From: Alistipes sp.
GTDB lineage: Bacteria; Bacteroidota; Bacteroidia; Bacteroidales; Rikenellaceae
NCBI GenBank assembly: GCA_017408825.1
Contig: JAFQTX010000022.1
Span: forward strand, 62,001 to 126,000
Direction: 5' to 3'
DNA: 64,000 bases
Of the stretch, positions 23,552-32,199 are shown piece after piece. A program made the position numbers and the translations under genes. Position 1 is the first letter of the stretch; each line of letters begins with the position of its first letter. The notes beneath the pieces were generated by a model that saw only the letters and a program-made list of their open reading frames with translations, searched no databases and was not told the DNA's origin.

Positions 23552-23983
23552 TTACTCAGATACAGCGTCTATCGGAACATCAAAAGTAATATCTTCTGTA
23601 ATTCTTTCTGCAATATTGATTGGTGGAAGAATATACTGACTAAAAATTGTACCTTCAGTCTTACTAAAAAGAACTCCTCTTGCTGTGCCTACAGAATGCA
23701 TTGCAAGATGTGCTAAAAACTCTTTAGGTAGAGTTAGCTTTCCATCTGCGATTAAAGCATCCCAATTCTCTCTAAAAATCTCAAAGCTGCATGATAGCTC
23801 CAGTATTACTAATCTTTCCTCGTTGGACACAAGTTCATATCTAGTTGTTACACGGACTCCCGCAATAGAAGGATTAACACCAAAAGATAATGATGTGTTA
23901 AAACCTATTTCCCCACTGGGCATATCGTTACCAAGTATAGCAAACTGCTCCACTTGAATATTTAACATTCTAAATCCAATCAT
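23552..23983 (-). CDS. SecB-like chaperone of a toxin-antitoxin-chaperone module
   Basis: The 143-aa product shows a SecB-like pattern: an early GFNTSLSFGVNP strand, VILELSCSFEIF, then LPKEFLAHLAMHSVGTARGV and the end SQYILPPINIAERI, comparable to SecB's arginine and NLAPVNF region. In TAC systems such as HigBA-Rv1957 of Mycobacterium tuberculosis, a SecB-like chaperone protects an unstable antitoxin. Here the gene begins 3 bp after the antitoxin stop codon, as that model needs. It is clearly not the housekeeping export SecB, given its place in a mobile island. Confidence 0.6.
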   Translation of the reverse strand: MIGFRMLNIQVEQFAILGNDMPSGEIGFNTSLSFGVNPSIAGVRVTTRYELVSNEERLVILELSCSFEIFRENWDALIADGKLTLPKEFLAHLAMHSVGTARGVLFSKTEGTIFSQYILPPINIAERITEDITFDVPIDAVSE

Positions 23984-23986
23984 ATC

Positions 23987-24346
23987 CTATGCTACTAAGT
24001 CATAATTCTTACTACCAAAGGTCTCAAACTTGCCGATGCTCTGTTTTGTTGCCAAAACGAATGTGCCAACATTCTCGTCTCTGCAAATTTCTTGCTCAAG
24101 AGGTATGAAAGTTACTTTTGGCACATATCCCATCGTCATAGCGGTTTGCACAAGTTTGGTTAAACTATAATTATAATCACCACTGAGTAGTTGTGTTACA
24201 TACCCTTTACTCACACCTAAGTGCTCTGCTAATTGACTTCTATTCTTACCTGAGTTATTCATAAAGTCAAGAGCACATTTGTACATTGCCATTTGGATTT
24301 GAGCAATCCAATATTCTGGTTCTCTTAATATGTCCTGTCTTTCCAT
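23987..24346 (-). CDS. HigA-like Xre antitoxin
   Basis: The 119-aa product has a central helix-turn-helix: NRSQLAEHLGVSKGYVTQLL followed by SGDYNYSLTKLVQTAMTMGY, typical of HigA-type antitoxins. A C-terminal tail of about 40 residues (SIGKFETFGSKNYDLVA at the end) may be the chaperone-addiction segment found in TAC antitoxins (inference). It follows the toxin gene by 28 bp and precedes the chaperone gene by 3 bp. It probably binds the palindrome at 24751-24766 to repress the operon. Confidence 0.75.
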   Translation of the reverse strand: MERQDILREPEYWIAQIQMAMYKCALDFMNNSGKNRSQLAEHLGVSKGYVTQLLSGDYNYSLTKLVQTAMTMGYVPKVTFIPLEQEICRDENVGTFVLATKQSIGKFETFGSKNYDLVA

Positions 24347-24374
24347 AAGTTAGTTTTAGTTAATTGTTATTGCG

Positions 24375-24749
24375 TTATAGTTCTCTGCGTATTTTCTTAA
24401 CTTGTTGTATATCCTTCTTTTGGGAATTCTTAAACCCTCCGAGAATAATAAACACATTAGGTTTCTCTAGTTTAACATATATCCTAATGTCATCTTTTTT
24501 GAATTCGTATATATCTTTTTCTTTAACCTCTTTAATTTGACGTAAATATTTTTGGGGCATCATATAATCCCCAAAACAACCCATTCTGGATATCAAGTCA
24601 GAAAATTTTTTCCTAGTAATCTGAACTCTATTTACTTCATCTAGAAACTCATCAAATTGACAGTGGTCATTAATGAAGAGTTTGTAAAATGTAATCCCAT
24701 TTTGGTTCTTTATTAACTCGCAAATTTTGAAAGTATAATCGTTGGTCAT
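24375..24749 (-). CDS. HigB/RelE-like toxin
   Basis: The 124-aa product matches the RelE/HigB (Gp49-like) ribonuclease pattern in its second half: IYEFKKDDIRIYVKLEKPNV then FIILGGFKNSQKKDIQQVKK, with basic residues near the end (KIRREL). Toxins of this type cut mRNA on the ribosome (family knowledge). It is first in the operon, in toxin-antitoxin order as for HigBA. The start ATG is 1 bp from the operator palindrome. Confidence 0.7.
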   Translation of the reverse strand: MTNDYTFKICELIKNQNGITFYKLFINDHCQFDEFLDEVNRVQITRKKFSDLISRMGCFGDYMMPQKYLRQIKEVKEKDIYEFKKDDIRIYVKLEKPNVFIILGGFKNSQKKDIQQVKKIRREL

Positions 24750-24750
24750 G

Positions 24751-24804
24751 TTTAGTTATAACTAAATTTTACGCAAAAATAATACATCTATTCGCTAAAA
24801 ACAA
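24751..24804 (-). promoter_or_regulatory. Promoter and palindromic operator of the TAC operon
   Basis: A perfect 16-bp palindrome TTTAGTTATAACTAAA (24751-24766) lies between the start codon (24749) and a minus-strand -7 box TATTTTTG (24774-24781). A TTG box is 20 bp further upstream (24802-24804). The palindrome covers the predicted transcription start, ideal for autorepression by the antitoxin. Confidence 0.65.
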
Positions 24805-25068
24805 GTTTTTTATTGATATTTTTCAAAAAAATAAAGGGATACATTTATTCCCTTATATATCTGAATTAATCTCTTAGGTTATAACGATACAATAGTTGAT
24901 AAGTTTTTACCTATATCTTAAGATTAAAAGGTATCTTTTTATATGGATACATTTTTATTGTAAAACTTATTTTTAGGTTGCATCATATTTTTTAGTTTAT
25001 CTTCTATGGTGTTAGGACGATACCTATAAAATAGATGCACTGTTAGGGTATATTGTTATCTTGTCTTG
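24782..25068. other. AT-rich intergenic space
   Basis: Apart from the upstream box of the TAC promoter (24802-24804), nothing recognisable was seen here. It is downstream of the Rep-like gene (minus), but no strong terminator was found. Confidence 0.4.
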
Positions 25069-25932
25069 TCAGTGCATAATATCGCTCCATGGAATTGGTG
25101 TTCTTCCCTGAGTAAAACGTAATACACTTCCCAAGTGATAGTCATACATCTTAGATAAGAAATCATTATTGAAGATGTCTTCGGGGCTCTGATATTTTTT
25201 TATTATTTTGTAGTAGTCGCTTATTTCTCCTGAGTTTAACCTAACCTCCAAACGGTGCAAAGTCTTTGGGTAACCATAGTACGCTAAAATGTATTCTTTA
25301 CCAGAGCTTGCAATCTCTTCCATTTTATTGTATCCTTGAATAGCAACTCCTTTACTCTTGTTGTGCTCTGCTTTAGCTTGGCATAAACTGATTGTTGGAT
25401 GTAGCACCCTATCTAAGTTAGCGTCATATGTATACTTAAGTCCTTTGACTTTTGCCTTTCTATCCTTTAATACCTTTCCATTTATAATAGTTTTTATGTT
25501 TTTGTTTCTGATATATCTATTAATGGTATAGCAGATATTTTTCTTAAAGTCTTTTGCTAAATCAATTTTTGTTATGTTATTGAAGGTTATTGGCAGAAGG
25601 GATTGAATATCTAATATCAATTGCCGTAATCCGTTATCGTCGTACAATAGTCTATTATCAACCTTCACCCAAAGATAATTGCTAATATCCCCATATCTGC
25701 CATAATACACATAACCCACTAAATGCCCATTATCTATTAGATTGAAATAGTATTCAAAATGTTGGGCAATGATGCGGACGATAGTGTATTGTCCAAGTTC
25801 CAACCTCTCTCCAAAATTTAGTGTTGAAAGAGATGTCAAGAACGCTGGCTCTGCAATGTAGCAGAGACGTAGTTCATCAATAATTGTCTTCCCAATCCTA
25901 TCATTGCTCATAAGTATTAGAGGATTTGACAT
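25069..25932 (-). CDS. Rep-like replication/mobilization protein
   Basis: The 287-aa product resembles the phage/plasmid replication proteins (gene II/X or Rep_trans type) common on Bacteroidota mobile elements. The YNKMEEIASSGKEY segment and the HRLEVRLNSGEISDY strand in the C-terminal half are typical, and the N-terminal half has FNLIDNGHLVGYVYYGRYGD and ITKIDLAKDF. Such proteins nick DNA to start rolling-circle replication; the catalytic Tyr is not identified with certainty. The start overlaps the end of the 77-aa gene by 32 bp, so expression is probably coupled. Confidence 0.55.
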   Translation of the reverse strand: MSNPLILMSNDRIGKTIIDELRLCYIAEPAFLTSLSTLNFGERLELGQYTIVRIIAQHFEYYFNLIDNGHLVGYVYYGRYGDISNYLWVKVDNRLLYDDNGLRQLILDIQSLLPITFNNITKIDLAKDFKKNICYTINRYIRNKNIKTIINGKVLKDRKAKVKGLKYTYDANLDRVLHPTISLCQAKAEHNKSKGVAIQGYNKMEEIASSGKEYILAYYGYPKTLHRLEVRLNSGEISDYYKIIKKYQSPEDIFNNDFLSKMYDYHLGSVLRFTQGRTPIPWSDIMH

Positions 25933-26134
25933 CGTTATTTTTCTCTCCCGTCAAATACTCTTGCATTGCAATATGCTCATCATCTCTTGAAGGCACGGAT
26001 TTCCAATAATTTTTTAACGAATTAGACAACTTCTGACGTGTCATGTAATCACGTTTTTTGCCTGTAAGCGATTTACTAATCTTATCCTTTGTGGAATCGC
26101 TCAGCTCTCTGTACTTTCTCTTATATTCACTCAT
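25901..26134 (-). CDS. Small basic protein upstream of the Rep-like gene
   Basis: The 77-aa product is basic, with KISKSLTGKKRDYMTRQKLS and NSLKNYWKSVPSR, a pattern of short helix-turn-helix-like repeats (NUMOD-like) that I associate with small proteins beside Rep genes in Bacteroidales elements. It likely binds DNA and may assist or regulate the Rep-like protein. Its last 32 bp overlap the next gene. Confidence 0.55.
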   Translation of the reverse strand: MSEYKRKYRELSDSTKDKISKSLTGKKRDYMTRQKLSNSLKNYWKSVPSRDDEHIAMQEYLTGEKNNDVKSSNTYEQ

Positions 26135-26442
26135 AATTACTTAAGTAGGCTTTTTTGTTTCCTACTATAATAAATATGATTAGTTAGGCAAAAAAGACAA
26201 GTATAGTTAGTATTTTTTTACTTTTTTTGGAAAAAAATTTACTACGCCAGACAGTGGATACCAACCATATCTACCTATACAGTACATATTTTATAAGGGA
26301 GAATACGTTAAACAAACAACTGATATGTACCTTATTATAGCAATACCTCAACCAACTAACTCGATTTATTTACTTTTTGGATTGAGGGGGACTTTATCTC
26401 TTGTTTTTTTATTTTCAAATCGTATGTTCTACAAAAAATTAT
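26135..26442. other. Intergenic space before the excisionase-like gene
   Basis: No gene. An inverted repeat GTACATAT (26282-26289) and ATATGTAC (26323-26330) may be a binding site or origin-related sequence; the rest is AT-rich. Confidence 0.4.
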
Positions 26443-26724
26443 ATGGAATATTACGATTATAATAGAATTTGTGATGATGCAGTTATATCTACTATCACTG
26501 CACAAGTTGTAGATGCTCTTAGCAAGCAAATGGAAAAGATGAAAGAACATGGTGATTCACCTTATGTACAAGGAATAGATGGGCTTGCAGACTATTTAAA
26601 TATAGGTAAGACAATAGCGCAAGAACTAAAGAATAGTGGAGAGATACCATACTCTCAGAGAGGAAGATTAATATGGTTTAGAAAGATAGATATTGAGAAA
26701 TTTATGCAGAGAAACAAGGGTTAG
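26443..26724 (+). CDS. Excisionase-like protein (DUF3853 type)
   Basis: The 93-aa product fits the DUF3853/HTH_17 pattern: GIDGLADYLNIGKTIAQELK, NSGEIPYSQRGRLIWF and DIEKFMQRNKG, a winged helix that reads DNA. The ATG at 26443 (MEYYDYN) is preferred to a TTG at 26401. It lies 123 bp from the right attachment core, so it is the likely directionality factor of island 2. Confidence 0.7.
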   Translation: MEYYDYNRICDDAVISTITAQVVDALSKQMEKMKEHGDSPYVQGIDGLADYLNIGKTIAQELKNSGEIPYSQRGRLIWFRKIDIEKFMQRNKG

Positions 26725-26760
26725 GGAGTTTGTTTTTCTTACACAATTTACTATCTTTGG

Positions 26761-26769
26761 GGTCTGAAG
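26761..26769 (-). other. Partial attachment-core-like sequence
   Basis: GGTCTGAAG repeats the first nine bases of the 11-bp core, then diverges. It is 86 bp left of the true core; perhaps a remnant of an earlier insertion, or an auxiliary site. Confidence 0.35.
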
Positions 26770-26788
26770 GAGTCTGTTTTTTAGGCGT

Positions 26789-26806
26789 AAATTTAGGCGT
26801 AAAAAA
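26789..26806 (+). repeat. Arm-type repeat, right end of island 2
   Basis: AAATTTAGGCGTAAAAAA is an exact copy of 14863-14880, 41 bp inside the right core. A further partial copy TTTTAGGCGTAAA overlaps at 26779-26791. Confidence 0.65.
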
Positions 26807-26809
26807 GTA

Positions 26810-26841
26810 AATCCCCTCCACACTGCTGTGTAGAAGGGATT
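26810..26841 (-). terminator. Terminator of tRNA-Cys supplied by island 2
   Basis: The minus strand reads AATCCC-TT-CTACAC, loop AGCA, GTGTGG-AG-GGGATT, then TTACTTTTTT. It begins only 4 bp after the tRNA 3' end and replaces the displaced terminator at 7409. Confidence 0.65.
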
Positions 26842-26845
26842 TTAG

Positions 26846-26916
26846 AGGTCTGAAGCGGATTCGAACCGCTGTACGAGGTTTTGCAGACCTCTGCCTAGCC
26901 ACTCGGCCATCAGACC
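26846..26916 (-). tRNA. tRNA-Cys (GCA), insertion site of the islands
   Basis: This 71-nt gene folds into a cloverleaf. The acceptor GGTCTGA pairs with TCAGACC, the discriminator is U as usual for cysteine, the anticodon loop CTGCAAA has anticodon GCA between GAGGT and ACCTC, and the T-loop is TTCGAAT. CCA is not encoded. The 3' terminal 11 bases before the discriminator are the core used by both islands; the gene was rebuilt intact by the insertions. Confidence 0.95.
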
Positions 26917-26933
26917 ATTATCCAACCAGAGTG

Positions 26934-26964
26934 CAAAGATAGAGATAATTTCTTAATATCCAAA
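26934..26964 (-). promoter_or_regulatory. Promoter of tRNA-Cys
   Basis: Minus-strand TATCTTTG (26934-26941) with TTTG 19 bp upstream (26961-26964). Predicted start about 26928, a dozen bases before the mature 5' end. Confidence 0.65.
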
Positions 26965-27126
26965 ATTTTTTTGCAATTATTAATCCCTAAAGTGCAAAAT
27001 ATTTGACACAACAGAGTGTCATAAGGGACATTATCATCTGCCAAATATTGTCATTTTGGCACCATAAACCCCTGAGTTGCAGCCATTTTGACAAGCGAAG
27101 GTGACAAGATTTCCGTTCACTATATC

Positions 27127-27142
27127 TTGGCAAGAGTTTTGT
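27127..27142 (+). promoter_or_regulatory. Candidate sigma-54-like promoter of clpB
   Basis: TTGGCAAGAGTTTTGT resembles the -24/-12 promoter (TTGGCACG-N4-TTGC) with GG and GT in the right spacing but T in place of the final C. It would start RNA near 27154, before the ATG at 27192. Nearby are an inverted repeat TGACAC/GTGTCA (around 27003-27020) and TGCCAAA/TTTGGCA (around 27039-27061). No CIRCE element is present. Confidence 0.3.
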
Positions 27143-27191
27143 CGGCAGAAGTATCGAAACAATGACAAAACAAAAACCAAAAAGATATATT

Positions 27192-29783
27192 ATGAACATT
27201 AACACATTAACAATCAAGGCGCAAGAGTTATTGCAGAGTGCCATGACTAAGGCGCAAAGTGCAGGACAACAGGCCGTAGAGCCTGAGCACATCTTGGCAG
27301 TAGCCATCGAGAGTGACGATACGCTCGCAAGCTTTATCCTCGGCCGTGTGGGTGTTAATATCGCCTCGCTACGCAGCAAGGTGGACTCAACGATAGCCCG
27401 TCTTCCACGTGTCGAGGGTGCGACGAGCGATAAGTTCTTCTCACGAGAAAGCTCCGACCTAATACAGCGTGCCGTGGAGCTTACATCAACATTTGGCGAC
27501 CGTTACGCCTCAGTAGAGCACATCCTTGCGGCATTGGCCTCAACACGCTCAAAGGCTCGTGAGATACTATCCGCCGAGGGCGTGAGCGAGAAGCAGATTA
27601 TCGCCGCCATAAAGGAGTTCCGCAAGGGTGCTACCGTAGACTCTGCTACCGAGAGCATGGAGTACGACGCTCTGGGCAAGTATGCCATAAACCTCAACGA
27701 GGGGGCACGCTCAGGCAAGCTCGACCCTGTGATAGGTCGTGACGAGGAGATACGTCGTGTACTTCAGATACTCTCACGACGCACCAAAAACAACCCTATG
27801 CTTGTAGGTGAGGCTGGCGTGGGTAAGACTGCTATCGCCGAGGGCATCGCACACCGCATAGTGAATGGCGATGTCCCCGAAAACCTGAAGAACAAGACAA
27901 TATACTCACTCGATATGGGAGCGCTCATTGCGGGTGCTAAATATAAGGGCGAGTTCGAGGAGCGTCTTAAGGCTGTAGTCAAGGAAGTGACATCGTCGGA
28001 TGGCGAGGTGTTGCTCTTCATCGACGAGATACACACACTCGTGGGTGCAGGCAAGAGCGACGGAGCTATGGATGCTGCCAACATCCTCAAGCCTGCACTT
28101 GCACGTGGTGAGCTACGCACCATCGGTGCTACGACGCTCGATGAGTACCAAAAGTACTTTGAGCGTGATAAGGCCCTTGAGCGTCGTTTCCAGAAGGTAC
28201 TCGTTGATGAGCCTACGGTAGAGGATGCCATATCTATTATGCGAGGCCTCAAGGAGCGCTACGAGAACCACCATCGTGTACGCATCAAGGATGAGGCCAT
28301 TGTGGCATCCGTGGAGCTGTCACACCGCTATATCACCGAGCGACACTTACCAGACAAGGCTATTGACCTTGTAGATGAGGCGGCATCACGCCTACGTCTT
28401 GAGATGAACTCCGTGCCCGAGGAGATTGACCAGCTCGACCGACGCATACGTCAGCTCGAGATTGAGCGTGAGGCGATACGTCGTGAGGGCGACAAGGAGC
28501 ATATCGCACGCCTTGACAGTGAGATTGAGGAGCATAGGTCGGAGTACTCGGCACTCAAGGCCAAGTGGCAGTCGGAGTGTGACCGTCTCAAGGAGCTTCA
28601 GGGCATCAAGGAGAGCATCGAGCAGTGCAAATTGGAGGCACAGCAGGCCGAGCGTACGGGTGACTATGCACGTGTTGCGGAGCTGCGCTATGGCAAGATT
28701 GTGGAGCTTGAGCGTCGTCAGGCAACCCTCGAGGAGGAGCTTCGTCTAAGTGCCGACACAGCAATGATCAAGGAGGAGGTGTCGGCAGATGATATCGCCG
28801 AGGTAGTATCACGCTGGACAGGAATACCAGTAAGTCGTATGCTACAATCAGAGCGTGAGAAGCTGCTACACATGGAGGAGGAGCTACACCGCAGGGTTGT
28901 GGGGCAGGATGTCGCCATTGAGGCTATCTCGGATGCGGTGCGTCGCTCACGTGCCGGATTGTCGGATGCCCGCCGCCCTATCGGCTCGTTCATCTTCCTC
29001 GGCACAACAGGTGTGGGTAAGACCGAGCTTGCTAAGGCCCTTGCTGAGTTTCTGTTTAACGACGACCAGATGCTCACACGTATCGATATGTCGGAGTACC
29101 AGGAGCGTCACTCTGTATCACGACTCGTGGGAGCGCCTCCAGGATATGTAGGCTATGATGAGGGTGGTCAGCTCACCGAGGCTGTGCGCCGCAAGCCCTA
29201 CTCTGTGGTGCTACTCGACGAGATAGAGAAGGCACATCCCGATGTCTTTAACATCTTGTTGCAACTACTCGACGATGGCCGTCTTACGGATAATAAGGGG
29301 CGCACCGTAGACTTCCGCAACACTATTGTTATTATGACCTCGAATATGGGTTCGCACCTTATCGCCGAGCACTTTGCTGCGGCGGGCGACGAGCCACAGG
29401 ATGAGGTCATAGAGAGTGCTAAGCAGAGTGTTGTTGAGCTACTTAAGCAACACCTCAAGCCTGAGTTCCTAAATCGTGTTGATGAGATCGTTATGTTTGA
29501 ACCACTCGGCCGTAAGGCAGTACGTGAGATTGTGGAGATGCAGCTGCGAGGCCTTAAGAGGATGTTGCACGATAGCGGTATCGAGTTTACCTACACGGCC
29601 GCCGCACGTGACTACATCGTAGATGTAGGCTACGATGCTATGTATGGCGCACGCCCTATTAAGCGCACCATACAGCGTGAGATTGTCAATGAGCTCTCGA
29701 AGCGCATATTAGCAGGGAAGGTGGACCGCAGCCGCCCAATACGTATCGACGCTACGGACGATGGTCTGAGCTTTGAGAACTAA
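27192..29783 (+). CDS. clpB: Disaggregase chaperone ClpB
   Basis: AAA+ chaperone that pulls proteins out of aggregates with DnaK. From the ATG at 27192 the product has 863 residues, the usual ClpB length. The N-domain starts [20 protein letters not shown]. Walker A boxes are [13 protein letters not shown] (NBD1) and [13 protein letters not shown] (NBD2). The coiled-coil middle domain lies around residues 400-520, rich in Glu, Arg and Leu, and [20 protein letters not shown] is the NBD2 pore loop region. An ATG 30 bp earlier would add ten basic residues that ClpB proteins normally lack. Heat-stress induction is likely, with a possible unusual promoter upstream. Confidence 0.96.
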   Translation: MNINTLTIKAQELLQSAMTKAQSAGQQAVEPEHILAVAIESDDTLASFILGRVGVNIASLRSKVDSTIARLPRVEGATSDKFFSRESSDLIQRAVELTSTFGDRYASVEHILAALASTRSKAREILSAEGVSEKQIIAAIKEFRKGATVDSATESMEYDALGKYAINLNEGARSGKLDPVIGRDEEIRRVLQILSRRTKNNPMLVGEAGVGKTAIAEGIAHRIVNGDVPENLKNKTIYSLDMGALIAGAKYKGEFEERLKAVVKEVTSSDGEVLLFIDEIHTLVGAGKSDGAMDAANILKPALARGELRTIGATTLDEYQKYFERDKALERRFQKVLVDEPTVEDAISIMRGLKERYENHHRVRIKDEAIVASVELSHRYITERHLPDKAIDLVDEAASRLRLEMNSVPEEIDQLDRRIRQLEIEREAIRREGDKEHIARLDSEIEEHRSEYSALKAKWQSECDRLKELQGIKESIEQCKLEAQQAERTGDYARVAELRYGKIVELERRQATLEEELRLSADTAMIKEEVSADDIAEVVSRWTGIPVSRMLQSEREKLLHMEEELHRRVVGQDVAIEAISDAVRRSRAGLSDARRPIGSFIFLGTTGVGKTELAKALAEFLFNDDQMLTRIDMSEYQERHSVSRLVGAPPGYVGYDEGGQLTEAVRRKPYSVVLLDEIEKAHPDVFNILLQLLDDGRLTDNKGRTVDFRNTIVIMTSNMGSHLIAEHFAAAGDEPQDEVIESAKQSVVELLKQHLKPEFLNRVDEIVMFEPLGRKAVREIVEMQLRGLKRMLHDSGIEFTYTAAARDYIVDVGYDAMYGARPIKRTIQREIVNELSKRILAGKVDRSRPIRIDATDDGLSFEN

Positions 29784-30050
29784 TTAAGACACCACAACAA
29801 CCCTAATTTCTGATTAGAGGGTCGTAGATGTGGTGCATCACAAAAGAAGACCCTTCGGGATAGTACTTAGCGTACAGCCCGAAGGGTCTTACTTTTAGGG
29901 ATGTGCCGCAGATGCGGCCTTATAATCGGATTTTTTTTGATTTTAGTGCGGCAGATTTAGTCTATCGTAATAAAAAATCCCGAAGGATAGTACAAGAAGT
30001 ACAGCCTTCGGGATTTTGTTTAGGATGGGCTAAAGATGCCCAATAAAATC
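29784..30050. repeat. Row of REP-like palindromic units
   Basis: Three related palindromic structures fill the space between the convergent clpB and mutB genes. One is a 13-bp stem AAGACCCTTCGGG with CCCGAAGGGTCTT (29847-29859 and 29878-29890). A copy with AATCCCGAAGG and CCTTCGGGATT lies near 29975-30015. Both loops contain a GTAC..GTAC sequence and both are followed by a small hairpin with AGATG in its loop. A relative is at 62517-62617. They double as bidirectional terminators. Confidence 0.6.
29790..29835 (+). terminator. Hairpin after clpB
   Basis: CACCACA (29790-29796) pairs with TGTGGTG (29829-29835), with an inner ACCCTAAT/ATTAGAGGGT stem. It is the first of a row of palindromes (see the repeat at 29784-30050). 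Confidence 0.55.
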
Positions 30051-30059
30051 GGAAATTAA

Positions 30060-32186
30060 TTAGCCGAGGATCTCCAACATCTTAATCGCTGCAGTAGCAA
30101 CAGGAGTACCAGGGCCAAAGATAGCAGCAGCGCCATCCTTATAGAGCTGGTCGTAGTCCTGAGCAGGGATAACACCACCTACAACAACTACGATATCCTC
30201 ACGACCAAGCTTCTTAAGCTCTGCGATGATCTGAGGAACGAGTGTGAGGTGACCAGCAGCGAGTGACGATACGCCCACGATGTGAACGTCGTTCTCCACA
30301 GCCTGCTTTGCAGCCTCCTCTGGAGTCTGGAACAATGGACCCATATCCACGTCGAAGCCAAGGTCAGCGTAGCCGGTAGCTACAACCTTAGCACCACGGT
30401 CATGACCATCCTGACCCAACTTAGCGATCATAATACGGGGCTGACGGCCCTCCTTCTTAGCAAAGTCAGCACACATCTGCTTTGCCTTCTCGAATGCTGA
30501 ATCTGATTTCACCTCTGCTGAATATACACCTGAGTTTAGACGAATAACTGCCTTGTAACGGCCAACGATCTTCTCGCAAGCATCTGAGATCTCACCCAAC
30601 GATGCACGTACCTTAGCAGCCTCAACAGCCAAAGCAAGCAAGTTGCCCTCACCTGTGCGTACGCACTCGGTGATAGCTGCCAATGCCTTCTCAACAGCTG
30701 CGTTGTCACGGTTAGCACGAAGCTCCTGCAAACGCTTAACCTGGCTCTCACGAACTGCTGTGTTGTCTACAGCGAGGATGTCGATAGGAGCCTCCTTCTC
30801 AAGGCGGTACTCATTAACACCGATGATGGTCTCTACGCCAGAGTCGATACGAGCCTGCTTACGTGCAGCAGCCTCCTCGATACGGAGCTTAGGAATACCT
30901 GTCTCGATAGCCTTAGCCATACCTCCGAGCTGCTCGATCTCCTGAATGTGCTCCCAAGCCTTGTGAGCAATCTCGTGAGTGAGCGCCTCAACATAGTATG
31001 AGCCTGCCCATGGGTCGGCAGAGCGGCATACGTTGGTCTCCTCCTGGATGTAGATCTGAGTATTACGAGCAATACGTGCCGAGAAGTCGGTAGGAAGTGC
31101 GATAGCCTCATCCAAAGCGTTGGTGTGCAACGACTGAGTGTGACCCAAAGCTGCACCCATAGCCTCGATAGCTGTACGTGCTACGTTGTTGAATGGATCC
31201 TGCTCGGTAAGTGACCAACCCGATGTCTGTGAGTGGGTACGCAATGCCAAAGACTTAGGATTCTTAGGCTCGAACTGCTTAACGATCTTAGCCCACAATA
31301 GACGTGCAGCACGCATCTTAGCAATCTCCATGAAGTGGTTCATACCGATAGCCCAGAAGAATGACAAACGTGGTGCAAAGGCGTCGATAGACATGCCAGC
31401 GTTGATACCCGCACGCAAGTACTCAAGACCATCAGCGAGGGTATATGCAAGCTCGATATCTGCGGTAGCGCCTGCCTCCTGCATGTGGTAACCTGAGATA
31501 GAGATCGAGTTGAACTTAGGCATATTCTTAGATGTGTACTCGAAGATATCAGCGATAATCTTCATTGAGAACTCTGGTGGGTAGATATATGTGTTACGCA
31601 CCATGAACTCCTTGAGGATATCGTTCTGGATGGTACCAGCGAGCTGGTCGAGAGTACAACCCTGCTCCAAACCTGCAACGATGTAGAATGCCAATACTGG
31701 GAGTACGGCACCGTTCATGGTCATAGATACTGACATCTGATCCAATGGAATACCATTGAACAACACCTTCATATCCTCTACCGAGCAGATCGAAACACCA
31801 GCCTTACCTACGTCACCTACTACACGTGGGTGGTCGGCATCATAGCCACGGTGTGTTGCAAGGTCGAACGCTACAGAGAGACCCTTCTGGCCTGCTGCGA
31901 GGTTACGACGATAGAATGCGTTAGACTCCTCGGCAGTAGAGAAACCTGCATACTGACGGATAGTCCAAGGACGCATTACGTACATTGTTGAGTAAGGACC
32001 GCGGAGGAATGGTGCGATACCTGCTGCATAGTTCAAGTGCTCCATACCCTCGAGGTCGGCAGCCGTATAGTTCTCCTTTACAGGGATACGCTCGGCAGTC
32101 AACCAATCCTCCTTGGGAGCGTTCTTCTTGGCGCAGCACTCAGTAGCTGCAGCCTTATATTCTAAATCTGAAAATTTTGCTCTCAT
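30060..32186 (-). CDS. mutB: Methylmalonyl-CoA mutase, large (catalytic) subunit
   Basis: With MutA this cobalamin enzyme interconverts succinyl-CoA and methylmalonyl-CoA, the key step of propionate formation in Bacteroidales. The 708-aa product has the TIM barrel with [15 protein letters not shown] and [12 protein letters not shown] substrate motifs. The B12 domain near the C-terminus has GQDGHDRG (the DxHxxG lower-ligand motif) and GVSSLAAGH and GGVIPAQDY loops. It starts 13 bp after mutA and shares its promoter. Start codon as expected for the family. Confidence 0.96.
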   Translation of the reverse strand: MRAKFSDLEYKAAATECCAKKNAPKEDWLTAERIPVKENYTAADLEGMEHLNYAAGIAPFLRGPYSTMYVMRPWTIRQYAGFSTAEESNAFYRRNLAAGQKGLSVAFDLATHRGYDADHPRVVGDVGKAGVSICSVEDMKVLFNGIPLDQMSVSMTMNGAVLPVLAFYIVAGLEQGCTLDQLAGTIQNDILKEFMVRNTYIYPPEFSMKIIADIFEYTSKNMPKFNSISISGYHMQEAGATADIELAYTLADGLEYLRAGINAGMSIDAFAPRLSFFWAIGMNHFMEIAKMRAARLLWAKIVKQFEPKNPKSLALRTHSQTSGWSLTEQDPFNNVARTAIEAMGAALGHTQSLHTNALDEAIALPTDFSARIARNTQIYIQEETNVCRSADPWAGSYYVEALTHEIAHKAWEHIQEIEQLGGMAKAIETGIPKLRIEEAAARKQARIDSGVETIIGVNEYRLEKEAPIDILAVDNTAVRESQVKRLQELRANRDNAAVEKALAAITECVRTGEGNLLALAVEAAKVRASLGEISDACEKIVGRYKAVIRLNSGVYSAEVKSDSAFEKAKQMCADFAKKEGRQPRIMIAKLGQDGHDRGAKVVATGYADLGFDVDMGPLFQTPEEAAKQAVENDVHIVGVSSLAAGHLTLVPQIIAELKKLGREDIVVVVGGVIPAQDYDQLYKDGAAAIFGPGTPVATAAIKMLEILG

Positions 32187-32199
32187 AGCTGTAAACTGA

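Larger units (their letters stand above)
14738..26857. mobile_element. Genomic island 2 (integrative element in tRNA-Cys)
   Basis: The element is bounded by the same 11-bp core at 14738 and 26847. An 18-bp exact arm-type repeat lies inside both ends (14863-14880 and 26789-26806). Cargo includes an integrase, the radical SAM peptide operon, a second small recombinase, a TAC module, a Rep-like protein and a DUF3853-like excisionase. Base composition is lower in GC than the chromosome but less extreme than island 1, suggesting a different source. Confidence 0.75.

Noticed and set aside
23552..23983. Housekeeping export chaperone SecB
   Set aside because: The gene is in a mobile island, joined to a toxin-antitoxin pair, so the TAC chaperone reading is preferred.
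14738..26857. Island 2 as a prophage
   Set aside because: No capsid, tail, terminase or lysis genes are seen; integrase and Rep-like proteins fit a mobilizable island better.
26917..27191. CIRCE element controlling clpB
   Set aside because: The TTAGCACTC-N9-GAGTGCTAA repeat is absent; only unrelated short inverted repeats occur.
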